DNA of 64,000 bases from an uncultured Lachnospiraceae bacterium (GCA_946554445.1 CAMNSD010000001.1:1-64000); one strand, 5' to 3'; shown: positions 32,878 to 42,194, numbered from the stretch's first letter. Notes: generated from the sequence alone by a model not told the origin. Numbers and translations: made by a program.

Positions 32878-33321
32878 TCAATTAAAAGGCAGTTCCTCGT
32901 CGATTCCATCCGGAATATTCATGAAACCGTCACCGGCGGCTGCTGGTGCCGGAGCTGTTCTGCCGGCAGGGGCAAAGCTTCCGTCGCCCGCAGAACTGTT
33001 CTTGCTCTCTGCGAACTCCTGATCTTCCACAACCACATCCGTTGTATACACCTTGACACCATCCTTATTGGTATAACTGCCAGTCTGGATACGTCCGGTA
33101 ACCACAACCTTAGTGCCCTTATGAAGATATTTCTCTGCAAACTCTCCTGCTCTTCCAAATGCTACACAGCCTATAAAATCTGCTGTCTGATCATCATTAT
33201 TACGATTGAATCTACGGTCTACCGCCAATGTGTATCTGGCTATCGCCATCGCGTTTTCCCCCTGGGAATATCTCACCTCGGGGTCTCTTGTCAAACGTCC
33301 CATCAGTATAACTTTGTTCAT
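32878..33321 (-). CDS. ssb: Single-stranded DNA-binding protein
   Basis: A 147-residue SSB. The OB fold covers residues 1-105 ([54 protein letters not shown]). A Gly/Ala/Pro linker leads to the acidic partner-binding tip DEELPFN. It protects single strands and recruits replication and repair proteins. Located between rpsF and rpsR, the standard arrangement in Firmicutes. Confidence 0.96.
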   Translation of the reverse strand: MNKVILMGRLTRDPEVRYSQGENAMAIARYTLAVDRRFNRNNDDQTADFIGCVAFGRAGEFAEKYLHKGTKVVVTGRIQTGSYTNKDGVKVYTTDVVVEDQEFAESKNSSAGDGSFAPAGRTAPAPAAAGDGFMNIPDGIDEELPFN

Positions 33322-33333
33322 AAATACCTCTTT

Positions 33334-33624
33334 CTATTTCTCGTCCTGTCTAACGCACAAGTATCTGATGACGTTGTCCATAATACGGATACGGCTTTCA
33401 ATCTCGACGGGAGCGGTACTCTCTGCCTCAAACTGAATAAAGTAATAGAAAGCCTCTTTCATCTTCTGCACTTCATATGCGAGTCTTCTCTTACCCCAGT
33501 CGTCAACATTTGTGATCTGTCCGCCGAACCGCTCTACCAAAGCCTTGGCTTTCTCTAAAGTAGCAGCCCGCTCGTCATCTTCGATCTTTGCACTAACAAC
33601 AACGGCTAACTCATATTTGTTCAT
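33334..33624 (-). CDS. rpsF: 30S ribosomal protein S6
   Basis: A 96-residue S6 starting MNKYELAVVVSAKIEDDER, with the conserved GKRRLAYEVQKMKEAFYYFI segment and DNVIRYLCVRQDE at the end. AAGGAGG precedes the start. First gene of rpsF-ssb-rpsR; S6 and S18 bind each other on 16S rRNA. Driven by the promoter at 33716-33744. Confidence 0.96.
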   Translation of the reverse strand: MNKYELAVVVSAKIEDDERAATLEKAKALVERFGGQITNVDDWGKRRLAYEVQKMKEAFYYFIQFEAESTAPVEIESRIRIMDNVIRYLCVRQDEK

Positions 33625-33715
33625 GCTTCGTTACCTCCTTTTGGTCTCTGGCCCCTCCCTCACGAAGGAGCAAGGATGTATGGCACTTGGCCAAATTAGT
33701 ATATCACGGATATTT

Positions 33716-33744
33716 ATGATATCACAGGTGTGATGGAAGTGCAA
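33716..33744 (-). promoter_or_regulatory. rpsF operon promoter
   Basis: Minus strand TTGCAC (33739-33744) and TATCAT (33716-33721), 17-base spacing. About 90 bases separate it from rpsF, room for an S6/S18-binding leader. Confidence 0.75.
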
Positions 33745-33772
33745 GCGATTTCGTCACACTTTTTTACAAAAA

Positions 33773-33961
33773 TCAATCTTTCTCCGGGCGGATGATCTCT
33801 CTGACATTCTTCTCTGCCTGTGGGCGCGGAATCATGATCTGGTGCCCACAGCCCTTACATTTCAGCCGAAAATCCGCCCCGATACGCAAGACTTCCCACT
33901 CCTTGGAACCGCAGGGATGCTGTTTCTTTAATTTTAAAATATCACCAACCTGTATATCCAT
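33773..33961 (-). CDS. DUF951 family protein
   Basis: A 62-residue protein of the DUF951 family, with MDIQVGDILKLKKQHPCGSK, WEVLRIGADFRLKCKGC and IMIPRPQAEK. The HPCGS and CKGCGH elements suggest a small metal- or nucleic-acid-binding beta protein. The family is widespread in Firmicutes, usually near mscS, ychF or rpsF, and its function is not established. AAGGGG precedes the start. Confidence 0.88.
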   Translation of the reverse strand: MDIQVGDILKLKKQHPCGSKEWEVLRIGADFRLKCKGCGHQIMIPRPQAEKNVREIIRPEKD

Positions 33962-33997
33962 GTCTGCCCCTTATTATCTGCATTATCCTTCCTGACT

Positions 33998-34723
33998 CTA
34001 ATCTAGTTGAGAGAAAATCTCCCCGATACTGCCCTGCACCACCAAATCTGCAATGGAATCCCTGGGCGTAGGTGTCTTATTGACCAGCACCAGTTTATGA
34101 CCATTATAATAATCCAGAAGTCCTGCCGCGGGATAAACTGCCAAGGAAGTACCCCCTACGATCAGAACATCAGCCTCACTGATACAGCGGATGGCATTTG
34201 ACAAGGTCTTTTGGTCCAAACCTTCCTCGTAAAGGACTACATCTGGCTTAATGCTGCCGCCGCATTCACAGGCCGGCACTCCCTCCGAATGCAGGATATA
34301 TTCCGCATCATAAAATTTGCCGCAGGACTCGCAGTAATTGCGAAGTACCGAACCGTGCAGTTCCAGCACCACCTTACTGCCTGCCGCCTGATGCAGCCCG
34401 TCAATATTCTGCGTCACTACCGCCTTCAGTTTGCCTTCCTGCTCCCACTGCGCCAGTTTCAAGTGCGCAGCATTGGGCTTTGCATCCAGGCAGAGCATCT
34501 TCGCGCGATAGAACCGATAGAACTCTCCAGGATTCCTGCGATAGAACGTATGACTTAAGATTGTCTCCGGCGGGTAATCATACTGCTGGTTATACAGACC
34601 ATCCACACTCCTAAAGTCAGGAATCCCACTCTCCGTGGACACGCCGGCGCCGCCAAAGAAAACAATATTATCAGTCGTTTTTATCCACTCGTTAAGCTGT
34701 TTAATCTGTTCAGACTGTGCCAT
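33998..34723 (-). CDS. cobB: Sir2-type NAD-dependent protein deacylase
   Basis: A 241-residue sirtuin removing acyl groups from lysines with NAD. Motifs: GAGVSTESGIPDFRS (NAD binding, residue 26 on), TQNIDGLHQAAG, catalytic His in LELHGSVLRN, and four zinc cysteines in CESCGKF and CECGGSIKP. VLIVGGTSLAVYPAAGL closes the Rossmann fold. All catalytic residues are present. It lies 4 bases after leuA on the same strand and probably shares its transcript, though no functional link is evident. Confidence 0.92.
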   Translation of the reverse strand: MAQSEQIKQLNEWIKTTDNIVFFGGAGVSTESGIPDFRSVDGLYNQQYDYPPETILSHTFYRRNPGEFYRFYRAKMLCLDAKPNAAHLKLAQWEQEGKLKAVVTQNIDGLHQAAGSKVVLELHGSVLRNYCESCGKFYDAEYILHSEGVPACECGGSIKPDVVLYEEGLDQKTLSNAIRCISEADVLIVGGTSLAVYPAAGLLDYYNGHKLVLVNKTPTPRDSIADLVVQGSIGEIFSQLD

Positions 34724-34727
34724 ATAA

Positions 34728-36410
34728 TCACCTTTCCTCTCCTAATCCCAGTCTGTTCACCGCCGAGAAGATTGCCCGCACAGAAGCCCGCGTGATGTTG
34801 GAACTTACTCCCACACCGTAGGTCACTCTGCCATCATCCGCATCCAGCAGATGGATATAAGCCGCCGCCTGGGAGTTGGAACCGCTCTGCAGCGCATGCT
34901 CCTCATAGTCTAAAATCTTCATGTGAACATCCAATTCTTCCTGCAATCCCCGCTTCACGGCATCAATCGGGCCATTGCCCACCGCTTCAAAGGACTTCTC
35001 TACGCCGGCTTTGGTATAGATTACCGTCACCTTGGTATCAAACTCGGATTCAATCTCCCCGCTCAGATCATCCACCCGCAGCCTGCGGAAATGAATCGGC
35101 TCTTTCTTCATCAGATATTCCTGACGGAAACTTTCCATGATCTGATCCGGTGATACCTCACCTTGCTGTTCGGAGATTTTCTGGATCACATTGGCAAACT
35201 CCTTATGCATTCCCTTCGGCAGTTTGAACCCGAAATAAGTATCCATGATAAAGGCAACGCCGCCCTTACCGGACTGGGAGTTGATACGCACGATGGGTTC
35301 GTACTCCCTGCCGATATCCGCCGGATCAATGGGCAGATAGGGAACCTCCCAGATATCGCTGCCACGTTCCTTTAACGCCTTTACACCTTTATTGATAGCA
35401 TCCTGATGGGAACCGGAAAAGGCGGTAAACACCAGCTTCCCGGCATAGGGATGCCTGGGATGTACCGGAATCTTACAGCATCTCTCGTATATCTCTATAC
35501 TCTCGTTCACATGCTCGATCGCCAGCTGCGGATCGATGCCCTGGGAAAACATATTGTAAGCAATATTCAAGATATCTACATTACCGGTCCTCTCACCGTT
35601 GCCAAAAAGTGTGCCTTCCACACGATCGGCGCCGGCAAGCAATGCCAGTTCCGCGCTCGCAACGCCGGTTCCCCTGTCATTGTGGGGATGCACACTCAGA
35701 ATAATGCTCTCACGGTCTTCAAAATGTTTGTTCATCCACTCGATTCTGTCCGCAAACACATTGGGCGTAGTCATCTCCACCGTAGAGGGAAGATTGATGA
35801 TCATCGGATTCTCTTTCGTAGGGCCCCATTCTCTCTGGACAGCCGTGCAGATTTCCAGTGCGTACTCCACTTCCGTGCCAGTAAAACTCTCCGGAGAATA
35901 CTCCAAGATAATCTTGCCGGGGAATTTTTCCGCATGTCTCTTGACCATCTTCGTGCCCTCCACGGCAATGTTAATGATCTCCTCTTTATTCATATGAAAA
36001 ACAACATCCCGTTGTAAAGTGGATGTAGAATTATAGATATGCACGATTGCCTGCTTACAGCCCTGGATGGACTCAAACGTCCTCTCCACCAGTTCTTCCC
36101 GGCACTGTGTCAATACCTGCACCACCACATCGTCCGGAATCAGTCTGCGGTCCACCAACTGACGCAGGAAATCAAACTCTATCTGGCTGGCTGCCGGAAA
36201 CCCAATCTCAATTTCCTTAAAGCCCAGCTTGATCAGGTAATTAAAAAACTCTATCTTTTCAGAAACGATCATCGGATCTATCAGCGCTTGATTTCCATCC
36301 CGCAAATCTACGCTGCACCAAACCGGGGCTTTTTCTATCTGCTTATTCGGCCATTCTCTTTCCGGATAATCCTCCACAGGATTTCTGTGATATCTTTTAT
36401 AGTTTAACAT
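34728..36410 (-). CDS. leuA: 2-isopropylmalate synthase, long form
   Basis: A 560-residue enzyme condensing acetyl-CoA with 2-oxoisovalerate, the first step of leucine synthesis. The HMGL-type barrel has VDLRDGNQALIDPM, EIEIGFPAAS, a metal-site SVHPHNDRGTGVA and LFGNGERTGNVD. The C-terminal regulatory domain (about residues 440-560) carries the leucine-feedback region with a Ser/Asn-rich segment and DADDGRVTYGVGVSS. The length fits the type with an extended N-terminus starting NYKRYHRNP. GGAGG precedes the start. The short leader shows no T-box. Confidence 0.94.
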   Translation of the reverse strand: MLNYKRYHRNPVEDYPEREWPNKQIEKAPVWCSVDLRDGNQALIDPMIVSEKIEFFNYLIKLGFKEIEIGFPAASQIEFDFLRQLVDRRLIPDDVVVQVLTQCREELVERTFESIQGCKQAIVHIYNSTSTLQRDVVFHMNKEEIINIAVEGTKMVKRHAEKFPGKIILEYSPESFTGTEVEYALEICTAVQREWGPTKENPMIINLPSTVEMTTPNVFADRIEWMNKHFEDRESIILSVHPHNDRGTGVASAELALLAGADRVEGTLFGNGERTGNVDILNIAYNMFSQGIDPQLAIEHVNESIEIYERCCKIPVHPRHPYAGKLVFTAFSGSHQDAINKGVKALKERGSDIWEVPYLPIDPADIGREYEPIVRINSQSGKGGVAFIMDTYFGFKLPKGMHKEFANVIQKISEQQGEVSPDQIMESFRQEYLMKKEPIHFRRLRVDDLSGEIESEFDTKVTVIYTKAGVEKSFEAVGNGPIDAVKRGLQEELDVHMKILDYEEHALQSGSNSQAAAYIHLLDADDGRVTYGVGVSSNITRASVRAIFSAVNRLGLGEER

Positions 36411-36424
36411 CCTTTCTCCTCCTT

Positions 36425-36459
36425 ATAAAAAATAAAGGCCCGTTGAATACAACGGGCCT
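36425..36459 (-). terminator. Terminator after HPr gene
   Basis: AGGCCCGTTG / CAACGGGCCT with loop AATA or TATT, followed by TTTATTTTTT on the minus strand. It isolates the HPr gene from leuA. Confidence 0.88.
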
Positions 36460-36471
36460 CAACAAACAGCG

Positions 36472-36735
36472 TTACTCTCCGAGTCCGCTCTCAATCGCAC
36501 CAACCAATGCTTTCAGAGCCGCCTCCTCATCTTCGCCATCACATACAAACTCGATCTCATCGCCACACTTGACACATGCGCCCAGCACACTCAAAACACT
36601 CTTGGCATTCGCCGTATTCTCACGAAATGTAAAAGTTATTAAAGATTTGAACTGCATCGCTTCCTTACATAGGATGCCTGCCGGTCTTAGATGTAGCCCT
36701 GTCGGGTTTTTGATGACTACCTTTTGGCTTACCAT
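36472..36735 (-). CDS. HPr-family phosphocarrier protein
   Basis: An 87-residue HPr. His15 lies in NPTGLHLRPAG and is phosphorylated by enzyme I; Ser46 lies in NAKSVLSVLG, the HPr-kinase site used in carbon catabolite control of Firmicutes. The region after Ser46 reads GACVKCGDEIEF, with two Cys that classic HPr lacks. The frame opens with TTG at 36750; Met at 36735 with GGAGG upstream is the better start. Single gene with its own terminator. It may be ptsH or a Crh-like paralogue; His15 favours the former. Confidence 0.88.
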   Translation of the reverse strand: MVSQKVVIKNPTGLHLRPAGILCKEAMQFKSLITFTFRENTANAKSVLSVLGACVKCGDEIEFVCDGEDEEAALKALVGAIESGLGE

Positions 36736-36826
36736 ACCCTTTTCCTCCAACTTTATTTCCGATTGCTAACCCCCATGTCCACAACCTAACACTAACTATA
36801 ACATTTTTTTAAAGCTATCACAAGTC

Positions 36827-38176
36827 CTATAACATAATATTCTGAATCAGTTCAGCCAACTTGTGCGCCTCTTCATCAATCATTTTCTGATCCTTACCCT
36901 CGATCATGACTCTGACAAGAGGTTCTGTGCCGGACGGTCTGATCAGTACACGTCCCTGTCCCGCAAATTTCTTGTTCAATGCCTCAATGGCTTCCGCGAT
37001 CTCCGGGTAATCCATATAGTTTTCTTTCTTGTGATTTGGCACTTTAGCGTTCACAAGCGCCTGCGGCATCACTTCCATGACCGTCTTAAGTTCCGAGAGA
37101 GATTTACCGGTCTCCACAATCACCTGCAGCAAATGCAGTGCGCTCAATAGACCATCCCCGGTTGTATTCTCATCTAAGAATATTACATGACCAGACTGCT
37201 CACCGCCAAGGCTTGCCCCAATCTCACGCATACGTTCCAGCACATATCTATCCCCGACCTTGGTCTGTTCCATATGGATTCCGTTCTTCTCTCCCATCAG
37301 GAAAAAGCCAAGATTACTCATAACAGTCGCCACAATCGTATCCTTGTTGAGTTTGCCCTGCGCCTTCATATGGGTGCCCACAATCGCCATGATCTGATCG
37401 CCGTCCACAATATTGCCTAGTTCGTCCACTGCCATCAATCTGTCCGCATCACCGTCAAAAGCCAGACCAACCTGTGCTTTCTCAAAAACTACCCTCGCCT
37501 GCAGTTCTTCCATATGCGTAGAGCCGCAGTTAGCGTTAATGTTTGTGCCATCCGGATTATTATGGATAGCCACCACCTCTGCGCCTAGTTCTTTCATGGT
37601 TTCCACAGAAGTATAGTAGGCTGCTCCTTCCGCACAGTCCAACACGATCTTCATGCCGCGAAGATCAATATTGACTGCTTTCATCGCATGATTGATATAC
37701 TCTTCCCTAGCATCCGTACGATATTTGATCTTGCCAACGCTGGGCCCGGTAGGGAATTTAACGCCTCTCATATCGCTCTTGATCAGTTCCTCAATCTCAT
37801 CTTCCAGAGAATCCGGCAGTTTATAACCATTACCGTCAAAGAACTTAATACCGTTAAATTCCACCGGATTGTGGGACGCGGAAATGACTACGCCTGCATC
37901 CACCTTATATTTCCTGGTAAGATACGCCACTGCCGGCGTGGGAACCACTCCCACATATACCGCATTCGCCCCTACGGAACACACACCAGCCATCAGGGCA
38001 TTTGCCAGCATATCACCTGAAATTCTCGTATCACACCCTACCATGATCGTAGGTTTGTGTTCATTTTCCCGTGTCAGGACATAGGCCCCTGCCTGCCCCA
38101 GCTGCATTGCCAGCTGCGGTGACAAATCCTCGTTTGCAACTCCACGGACACCATCTGTACCAAATAATCTGCTCAT
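36827..38176 (-). CDS. glmM: Phosphoglucosamine mutase
   Basis: A 449-residue enzyme converting glucosamine-6-phosphate to glucosamine-1-phosphate for peptidoglycan. It begins MSRLFGTDGVRGVANEDL; the phosphoserine loop is VISASHNPVEFNG; the metal loop is LAFDGDADRLMAVD; the sugar loop GGEQSGHVIF and phosphate-binding RPSGTEPLVRVMIEG complete the family set. It is part of the conserved cdaA-cdaR-glmM cluster, where GlmM is known to inhibit CdaA in other Firmicutes. Confidence 0.96.
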   Translation of the reverse strand: MSRLFGTDGVRGVANEDLSPQLAMQLGQAGAYVLTRENEHKPTIMVGCDTRISGDMLANALMAGVCSVGANAVYVGVVPTPAVAYLTRKYKVDAGVVISASHNPVEFNGIKFFDGNGYKLPDSLEDEIEELIKSDMRGVKFPTGPSVGKIKYRTDAREEYINHAMKAVNIDLRGMKIVLDCAEGAAYYTSVETMKELGAEVVAIHNNPDGTNINANCGSTHMEELQARVVFEKAQVGLAFDGDADRLMAVDELGNIVDGDQIMAIVGTHMKAQGKLNKDTIVATVMSNLGFFLMGEKNGIHMEQTKVGDRYVLERMREIGASLGGEQSGHVIFLDENTTGDGLLSALHLLQVIVETGKSLSELKTVMEVMPQALVNAKVPNHKKENYMDYPEIAEAIEALNKKFAGQGRVLIRPSGTEPLVRVMIEGKDQKMIDEEAHKLAELIQNIML

Positions 38177-38218
38177 TCAATCGATTCCTTTCCTGGTTCA
38201 ATTCTTATATCACGCGGC

Positions 38219-39499
38219 CTACTCCTCCGCGATAATATGCACTCGCACCTCCGTCTCATCACGCTGTCTGACGGTATCATTGGCCAAAATAACATGGACC
38301 GGAATCCAATAACTTCCTTCCGTCATCTCCGTCATTCCCTCATCGTCCATCCAGGCCTCCAAATCTATCATGGCCGTGACGTCCCCTGCCGTGACGGTCT
38401 CCAAATTAGAGGCAAGGCCTGCCAGCATAATGCTGCATTCATTTTCCGGTTCTGTGATGACTGCCTTATACTCCTGCGGCAATCCCGTGAATACAATGTT
38501 ATTTACCGGAACCCGCACACTCCGCTGCGTCTCCTGCTCTACGTGTGCCGTAATCTCAATCTGTCCGTCAAACTGCGGATCGGCCAGAATCACACCCTCT
38601 GGCAGATAATCTTGAACAGCTACAGATACTGTAACATCTTCTGTCGCGCCCGCCATATCCACGACTCCCTCTGGAATCTCAATGGCATTCACATTATCAA
38701 GAACCTTACTCTTGCCCGCTATCTGAATACTATTTCTCGTGTAACTGATTTCGCCTGTGAACTGATGGCCGTCAGCCACAGTCCCTGTCGCCACGCATGT
38801 CATCGGCACTTCTTTCACCTGCAGAATCTCTACATTGACACGTACCTTGGAAATGCTCTTTTCGATATTGGCAGCCTTTATCTCTTTGCCATCCTCATCA
38901 TAAAGACGAATGTCCGCGTCCGTAATGATATTACTGTTAAATCCAGAAATATTTACCTCCGCCTGCGCCTTGCTTACCCTGGAAATCACAGACTGGGGAC
39001 CTGATATCCTGATCAGATTCTGGTCTGACGTAACATCTCCCACCATATAACCTTCTTTGACTTCCCCGGCGGTACTGGGACGAAGTGGAAGCGATCTTAT
39101 CTGCTTTTCCTCAATACTTAGTTTTACGCTGTCAATATTGCCTTTAATGCCATCCAATTTATCATTATACTTATTGATGGACAGTTTGATGGGAATCGTA
39201 TCCACACTGGTCAGATCATTCACATCGGCCACTGCCACCACATTACTCTTATCCAATGCGTCAATGACAGACCGTGGCGCCGATATCGTTACCACATCTA
39301 TCATATCCGTACCGTCCAATATCTCATACACCTGCCCCTTGTCCGTGATCAAACCGGCGTTTCTGATGGTGACAGGCACATCCGACACCCTAAAAGATAC
39401 AATCGGATCATTGATATTGGTCACGACGAGCCAAAGACCGGCTGCACACAGGAAAGAGGCAATCTTGAGTCCCCAGTTTTTGGTGATCTTATTCTTCAT
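38219..39499 (-). CDS. cdaR: CdaR (YbbR-domain) regulator of cyclic di-AMP synthesis
   Basis: A 426-residue membrane-anchored extracellular protein. Residues 10-28 are the anchor (WGLKIASFLCAAGLWLVVT), followed by four YbbR-type beta repeats (about 35-120, 125-215, 220-305, 310-410), each with a V-x-V...L...P pattern, ending in an acidic tail. CdaR proteins bind CdaA in the membrane and modulate c-di-AMP production. It overlaps the end of cdaA by 11 bases, so the two are translationally coupled. Confidence 0.92.
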   Translation of the reverse strand: MKNKITKNWGLKIASFLCAAGLWLVVTNINDPIVSFRVSDVPVTIRNAGLITDKGQVYEILDGTDMIDVVTISAPRSVIDALDKSNVVAVADVNDLTSVDTIPIKLSINKYNDKLDGIKGNIDSVKLSIEEKQIRSLPLRPSTAGEVKEGYMVGDVTSDQNLIRISGPQSVISRVSKAQAEVNISGFNSNIITDADIRLYDEDGKEIKAANIEKSISKVRVNVEILQVKEVPMTCVATGTVADGHQFTGEISYTRNSIQIAGKSKVLDNVNAIEIPEGVVDMAGATEDVTVSVAVQDYLPEGVILADPQFDGQIEITAHVEQETQRSVRVPVNNIVFTGLPQEYKAVITEPENECSIMLAGLASNLETVTAGDVTAMIDLEAWMDDEGMTEMTEGSYWIPVHVILANDTVRQRDETEVRVHIIAEE

Positions 39500-40352
39500 T
39501 CCCGGACCTGCCTTTCCAGAGTTTACGCTTCTTCTCCTCTATCGGTTTATCCTGAATATCCGACAGTCTCTCGCGCAGTCTCTCCGCATCCAGTCCTCTT
39601 TCCAACTGCCCGCCGTAGGCAACGCTGATCTTACCAGTCTCCTCGGAGACAATCACTGTCAGGGAATCCGTCACTTCCGATATACCGACACCCGCTCTGT
39701 GCCTTGTTCCCAGATCTTTGCTGAGCGCCATATTATCAGACAAAGGCAGATAGCAGGTAGCGGAGATAACTCTGTTGCCCCTCACAATCACAGCGCCATC
39801 GTGCAAGGGCGTATTATGCTCAAAAATATTGATGAGGAGTTGGCTTGAAATAATGCCATCCACATCGATACCTGTTCTCTCATACTCTTTTAACGGCTGT
39901 TCATGTTCTATCACAATCAGCGCGCCCGTTTTCGCTTTACCCATCTCCACGGACGCCTTCACAATCTCATTGATCGTGCGGTCGGAGAAGCGTCCGTCGG
40001 TGCGCTTACCAGAATCCAACAGCGAAGAAAAAATATTTTTACGTCCCAGTTCCTCAAGCGCCGCCCGTAGTTCCGGCTGTAATACCACGATAAACGCGGT
40101 CACACAGACGCTGAAAATATTGGGCACGATCCAAAGGATCGTATTCATTTTGCAAAGTCCTGCAATCAAGACAAATACCAGAATCAGGATGACACCCTTT
40201 AACAATGCCCATGCCCTGGTATTTTTAATCCAAAGTAAAATATGATAAGCCACGAAAGTCAAAATAATAATTTCTGCTACATCGTTCCAATGGATTGAGG
40301 GCATATGCAGATTGGAAAGATATGGCCCAATCCATTTATTCAGTTGTTCCAT
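39489..40352 (-). CDS. cdaA: CdaA diadenylate cyclase
   Basis: A 287-residue membrane enzyme joining two ATP into cyclic di-AMP. Three membrane segments lie in residues 22-95 (AEIIILTFVAYHILLWI, LLKGVILILVFVLIAGL, a third near 75). The DisA_N catalytic domain has the DGA motif in PLHDGAVIVRG and the RHR motif in TRHRAGVGISE. Met at 40352 with AGGTG 9 bases upstream is preferred over GTG at 40364. C-di-AMP controls potassium and osmolyte transport and wall integrity in Firmicutes. Breakdown enzyme GdpP is at 30,378. Confidence 0.95.
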   Translation of the reverse strand: MEQLNKWIGPYLSNLHMPSIHWNDVAEIIILTFVAYHILLWIKNTRAWALLKGVILILVFVLIAGLCKMNTILWIVPNIFSVCVTAFIVVLQPELRAALEELGRKNIFSSLLDSGKRTDGRFSDRTINEIVKASVEMGKAKTGALIVIEHEQPLKEYERTGIDVDGIISSQLLINIFEHNTPLHDGAVIVRGNRVISATCYLPLSDNMALSKDLGTRHRAGVGISEVTDSLTVIVSEETGKISVAYGGQLERGLDAERLRERLSDIQDKPIEEKKRKLWKGRSGNEE

Positions 40353-40378
40353 TCCCTCTCTCACCTACCTCTAACGCT

Positions 40379-41353
40379 TTATGATTCGTGTGTACTTCTC
40401 GTCCGCTGAACCGGTCTTGCAGTTCTTTGTGTATTGATCTGCTTCACTTTTTTCTCTGCCCTGGCTACGGTCACCTTGGGCACCGCTTTTACATAATAAT
40501 AATACTCGTCATCCTCAAACTGTACCTTTTCCGTCCGGCTGTAATCCACATTGAATATAAAAAACTGTAATATCAACACCAGCAGGAACGATATAAGTGT
40601 CCCCAGAATCACGCCCAAAAGCGCCACGTTTGTGTCAAACATCAAATCACCTACTAGCAATACCATGATGTTCACCACAGCGCCTGCCGTCATGGCAATT
40701 GTCCACGCATAGTCAATACTCAGCCGTCTGATAACATACACCAGAATCACCGTGACAGCAAAAGCGGCAATCGTTATGACCATCTCTTTATTAGACAGTA
40801 AACCGTCAATGATAAACTTAAATTTCGCTGCTCTCTCCTCATCCGCCATGGACACGATCACCGATGCATTCTGTACCACGTAATGAATCATATAATAAAC
40901 CATCACGCCACAGGCCACCGACACCGCCGAAGCCGGCGTTCCTACCAGCCCCATGGAAATCGGAATCACATAAGGAATCTTCATTAGAAAACAGATCGGC
41001 AAAAGCACAATCACCACAGTATCTTTCGGTGAAAATCTAAGATACAGCAGAAACATCAATAGGAAACCGACACCAATCACCAACGCCGTCTCCAAATTGA
41101 ATTTATAAAGATGAAGCATAGTAAACACCGCCGCCACAACAACGATAAAATTCATCGGCATAAAAGAACACATAAGCGCCACAATCAACACCACAGTCAA
41201 TTTATCAATGCTCTCCATATATCCCAGCTTTGAATTGATCGTAAGAAGTGTCACAAGCGCCAACAAAAACTTCAAAAGCGGTGTGATATAAACTTCATAT
41301 TTACTGTATATTGCCATCAATATCTGTTTTGCAACAAGTAAGGTAGTCATCAT
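40379..41353 (-). CDS. Polytopic membrane protein upstream of cdaA
   Basis: A 324-residue integral membrane protein with about eight to nine membrane segments (for example LTVVLIVALMCSFMP, ALVIGVGFLLMFLLYL, MVITIAAFAVTVILVYVI, LLGVILGTLISFLLVLIL). The cytoplasmic C-terminus contains an acidic/tyrosine cluster (EDDEYYYYVKAVPKV) and a basic, Arg/Thr-rich tail. I do not recognise a family. It ends 26 bases before cdaA on the same strand, so a link to c-di-AMP signalling or envelope sensing is a reasonable but unproven guess. Confidence 0.75.
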   Translation of the reverse strand: MMTTLLVAKQILMAIYSKYEVYITPLLKFLLALVTLLTINSKLGYMESIDKLTVVLIVALMCSFMPMNFIVVVAAVFTMLHLYKFNLETALVIGVGFLLMFLLYLRFSPKDTVVIVLLPICFLMKIPYVIPISMGLVGTPASAVSVACGVMVYYMIHYVVQNASVIVSMADEERAAKFKFIIDGLLSNKEMVITIAAFAVTVILVYVIRRLSIDYAWTIAMTAGAVVNIMVLLVGDLMFDTNVALLGVILGTLISFLLVLILQFFIFNVDYSRTEKVQFEDDEYYYYVKAVPKVTVARAEKKVKQINTQRTARPVQRTRSTHES

Positions 41354-41365
41354 TTATCCTTTCAG

Positions 41366-41761
41366 TTAAGACCTTCCGCTTTTGTACATACCTGCCAATT
41401 TATGCAGGTTCATATAGTACAGTCGCAGGCTCTTCTTCGCCTTGCTGTAACGAAATGAATAAACCAAATAAGAAATAAGCGCATAAACACCTACTGCTTT
41501 TAAATAATTAAACAGCACGTTTTTCGCAAATTCCAGAAGGTCCATCTTATAGATCTCCATCATGAAAATTTCAAAATCATAAAAAATGTACATGGCAAAA
41601 ACCACTACAAATGCGATGGTTGCACTTATAATGGATTTGAGTACCTGCCATCCTATATAATCACTCCGAAAATAGCTTCCTATGGCCACGTTTTTCTTTC
41701 CCTCGTTAGCCTCATAAGACGCCATCTGGGTCATCAGGATGATTCTCTCTTCGTTTAGCAT
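41366..41761 (-). CDS. Small membrane protein, 131 aa
   Basis: A 131-residue protein with two membrane segments (IISATIAFVVVFAMYIFYD near residue 45 and AVGVYALISYLVYSF near residue 90), a polar N-terminus and a basic C-terminus. The start at 41761 has GGAG 6 bases upstream. It ends 12 bases before the 324-aa membrane protein, and the two are probably co-transcribed with cdaA. Function unknown. Confidence 0.72.
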   Translation of the reverse strand: MLNEERIILMTQMASYEANEGKKNVAIGSYFRSDYIGWQVLKSIISATIAFVVVFAMYIFYDFEIFMMEIYKMDLLEFAKNVLFNYLKAVGVYALISYLVYSFRYSKAKKSLRLYYMNLHKLAGMYKSGRS

Positions 41762-41786
41762 ACAAGTCTCCAATGTTTGACCGGAT

Positions 41787-42194
41787 TTAGTTTAAGAACC
41801 TCATCTTAGGATTTTCTTTCTGATCCTTCTTCGGCTCCGGTTTCTTCACTTCCGGTTTTTTGATGCTGCTATTGAGCTGATTCGCCATATTGTTCTTACA
41901 TTTGGCACAGAAACGCCCTGTCAGAATTACAGCGCCGCAGTTCTCACAATTCAGGGAAATATTGGATCCCTCTGCCAGCTCCAGGCGCTCCTCCCGAAGC
42001 CACTGATGAATCTGGTTCGTAGACACATCACAATCCTCAGACACCTGGGGAATCGTTGCGTGTGCATTATCCCGGATATACGCCTTAACTTCCTGGAATT
42101 TCTGCTCCAGTGCATCCCTGCAAGCCATACAGATCGGTGGCCCGGATACATAGTTAAAAAGATTTCCACACTTTCTGCAATTTCTTACATTCAT
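41787..42194 (-). CDS. YvyF-like flagellar-operon protein
   Basis: A 135-residue protein resembling the flagellar operon protein family of B. subtilis YvyF. The N-terminus has a zinc-ribbon pair (CRKCGNLF ... CMACRDALE); the middle is a MerR-like helix-turn-helix (TIPQVSEDCDVSTNQIHQWLREERL); a second ribbon follows (CENCGAV ... CAKCKNN); the tail is Lys/Pro-rich. YvyF lies next to comF in B. subtilis, exactly as here. The family is thought to regulate or couple to flagellar genes. Confidence 0.82.
   Translation of the reverse strand: MNVRNCRKCGNLFNYVSGPPICMACRDALEQKFQEVKAYIRDNAHATIPQVSEDCDVSTNQIHQWLREERLELAEGSNISLNCENCGAVILTGRFCAKCKNNMANQLNSSIKKPEVKKPEPKKDQKENPKMRFLN

Noticed and set aside
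36411..36471. T-box or leucine attenuator before leuA
   Set aside because: Only about 60 bases separate leuA from the HPr gene and they are filled by the HPr terminator; no T-box bulge or leader peptide is visible.
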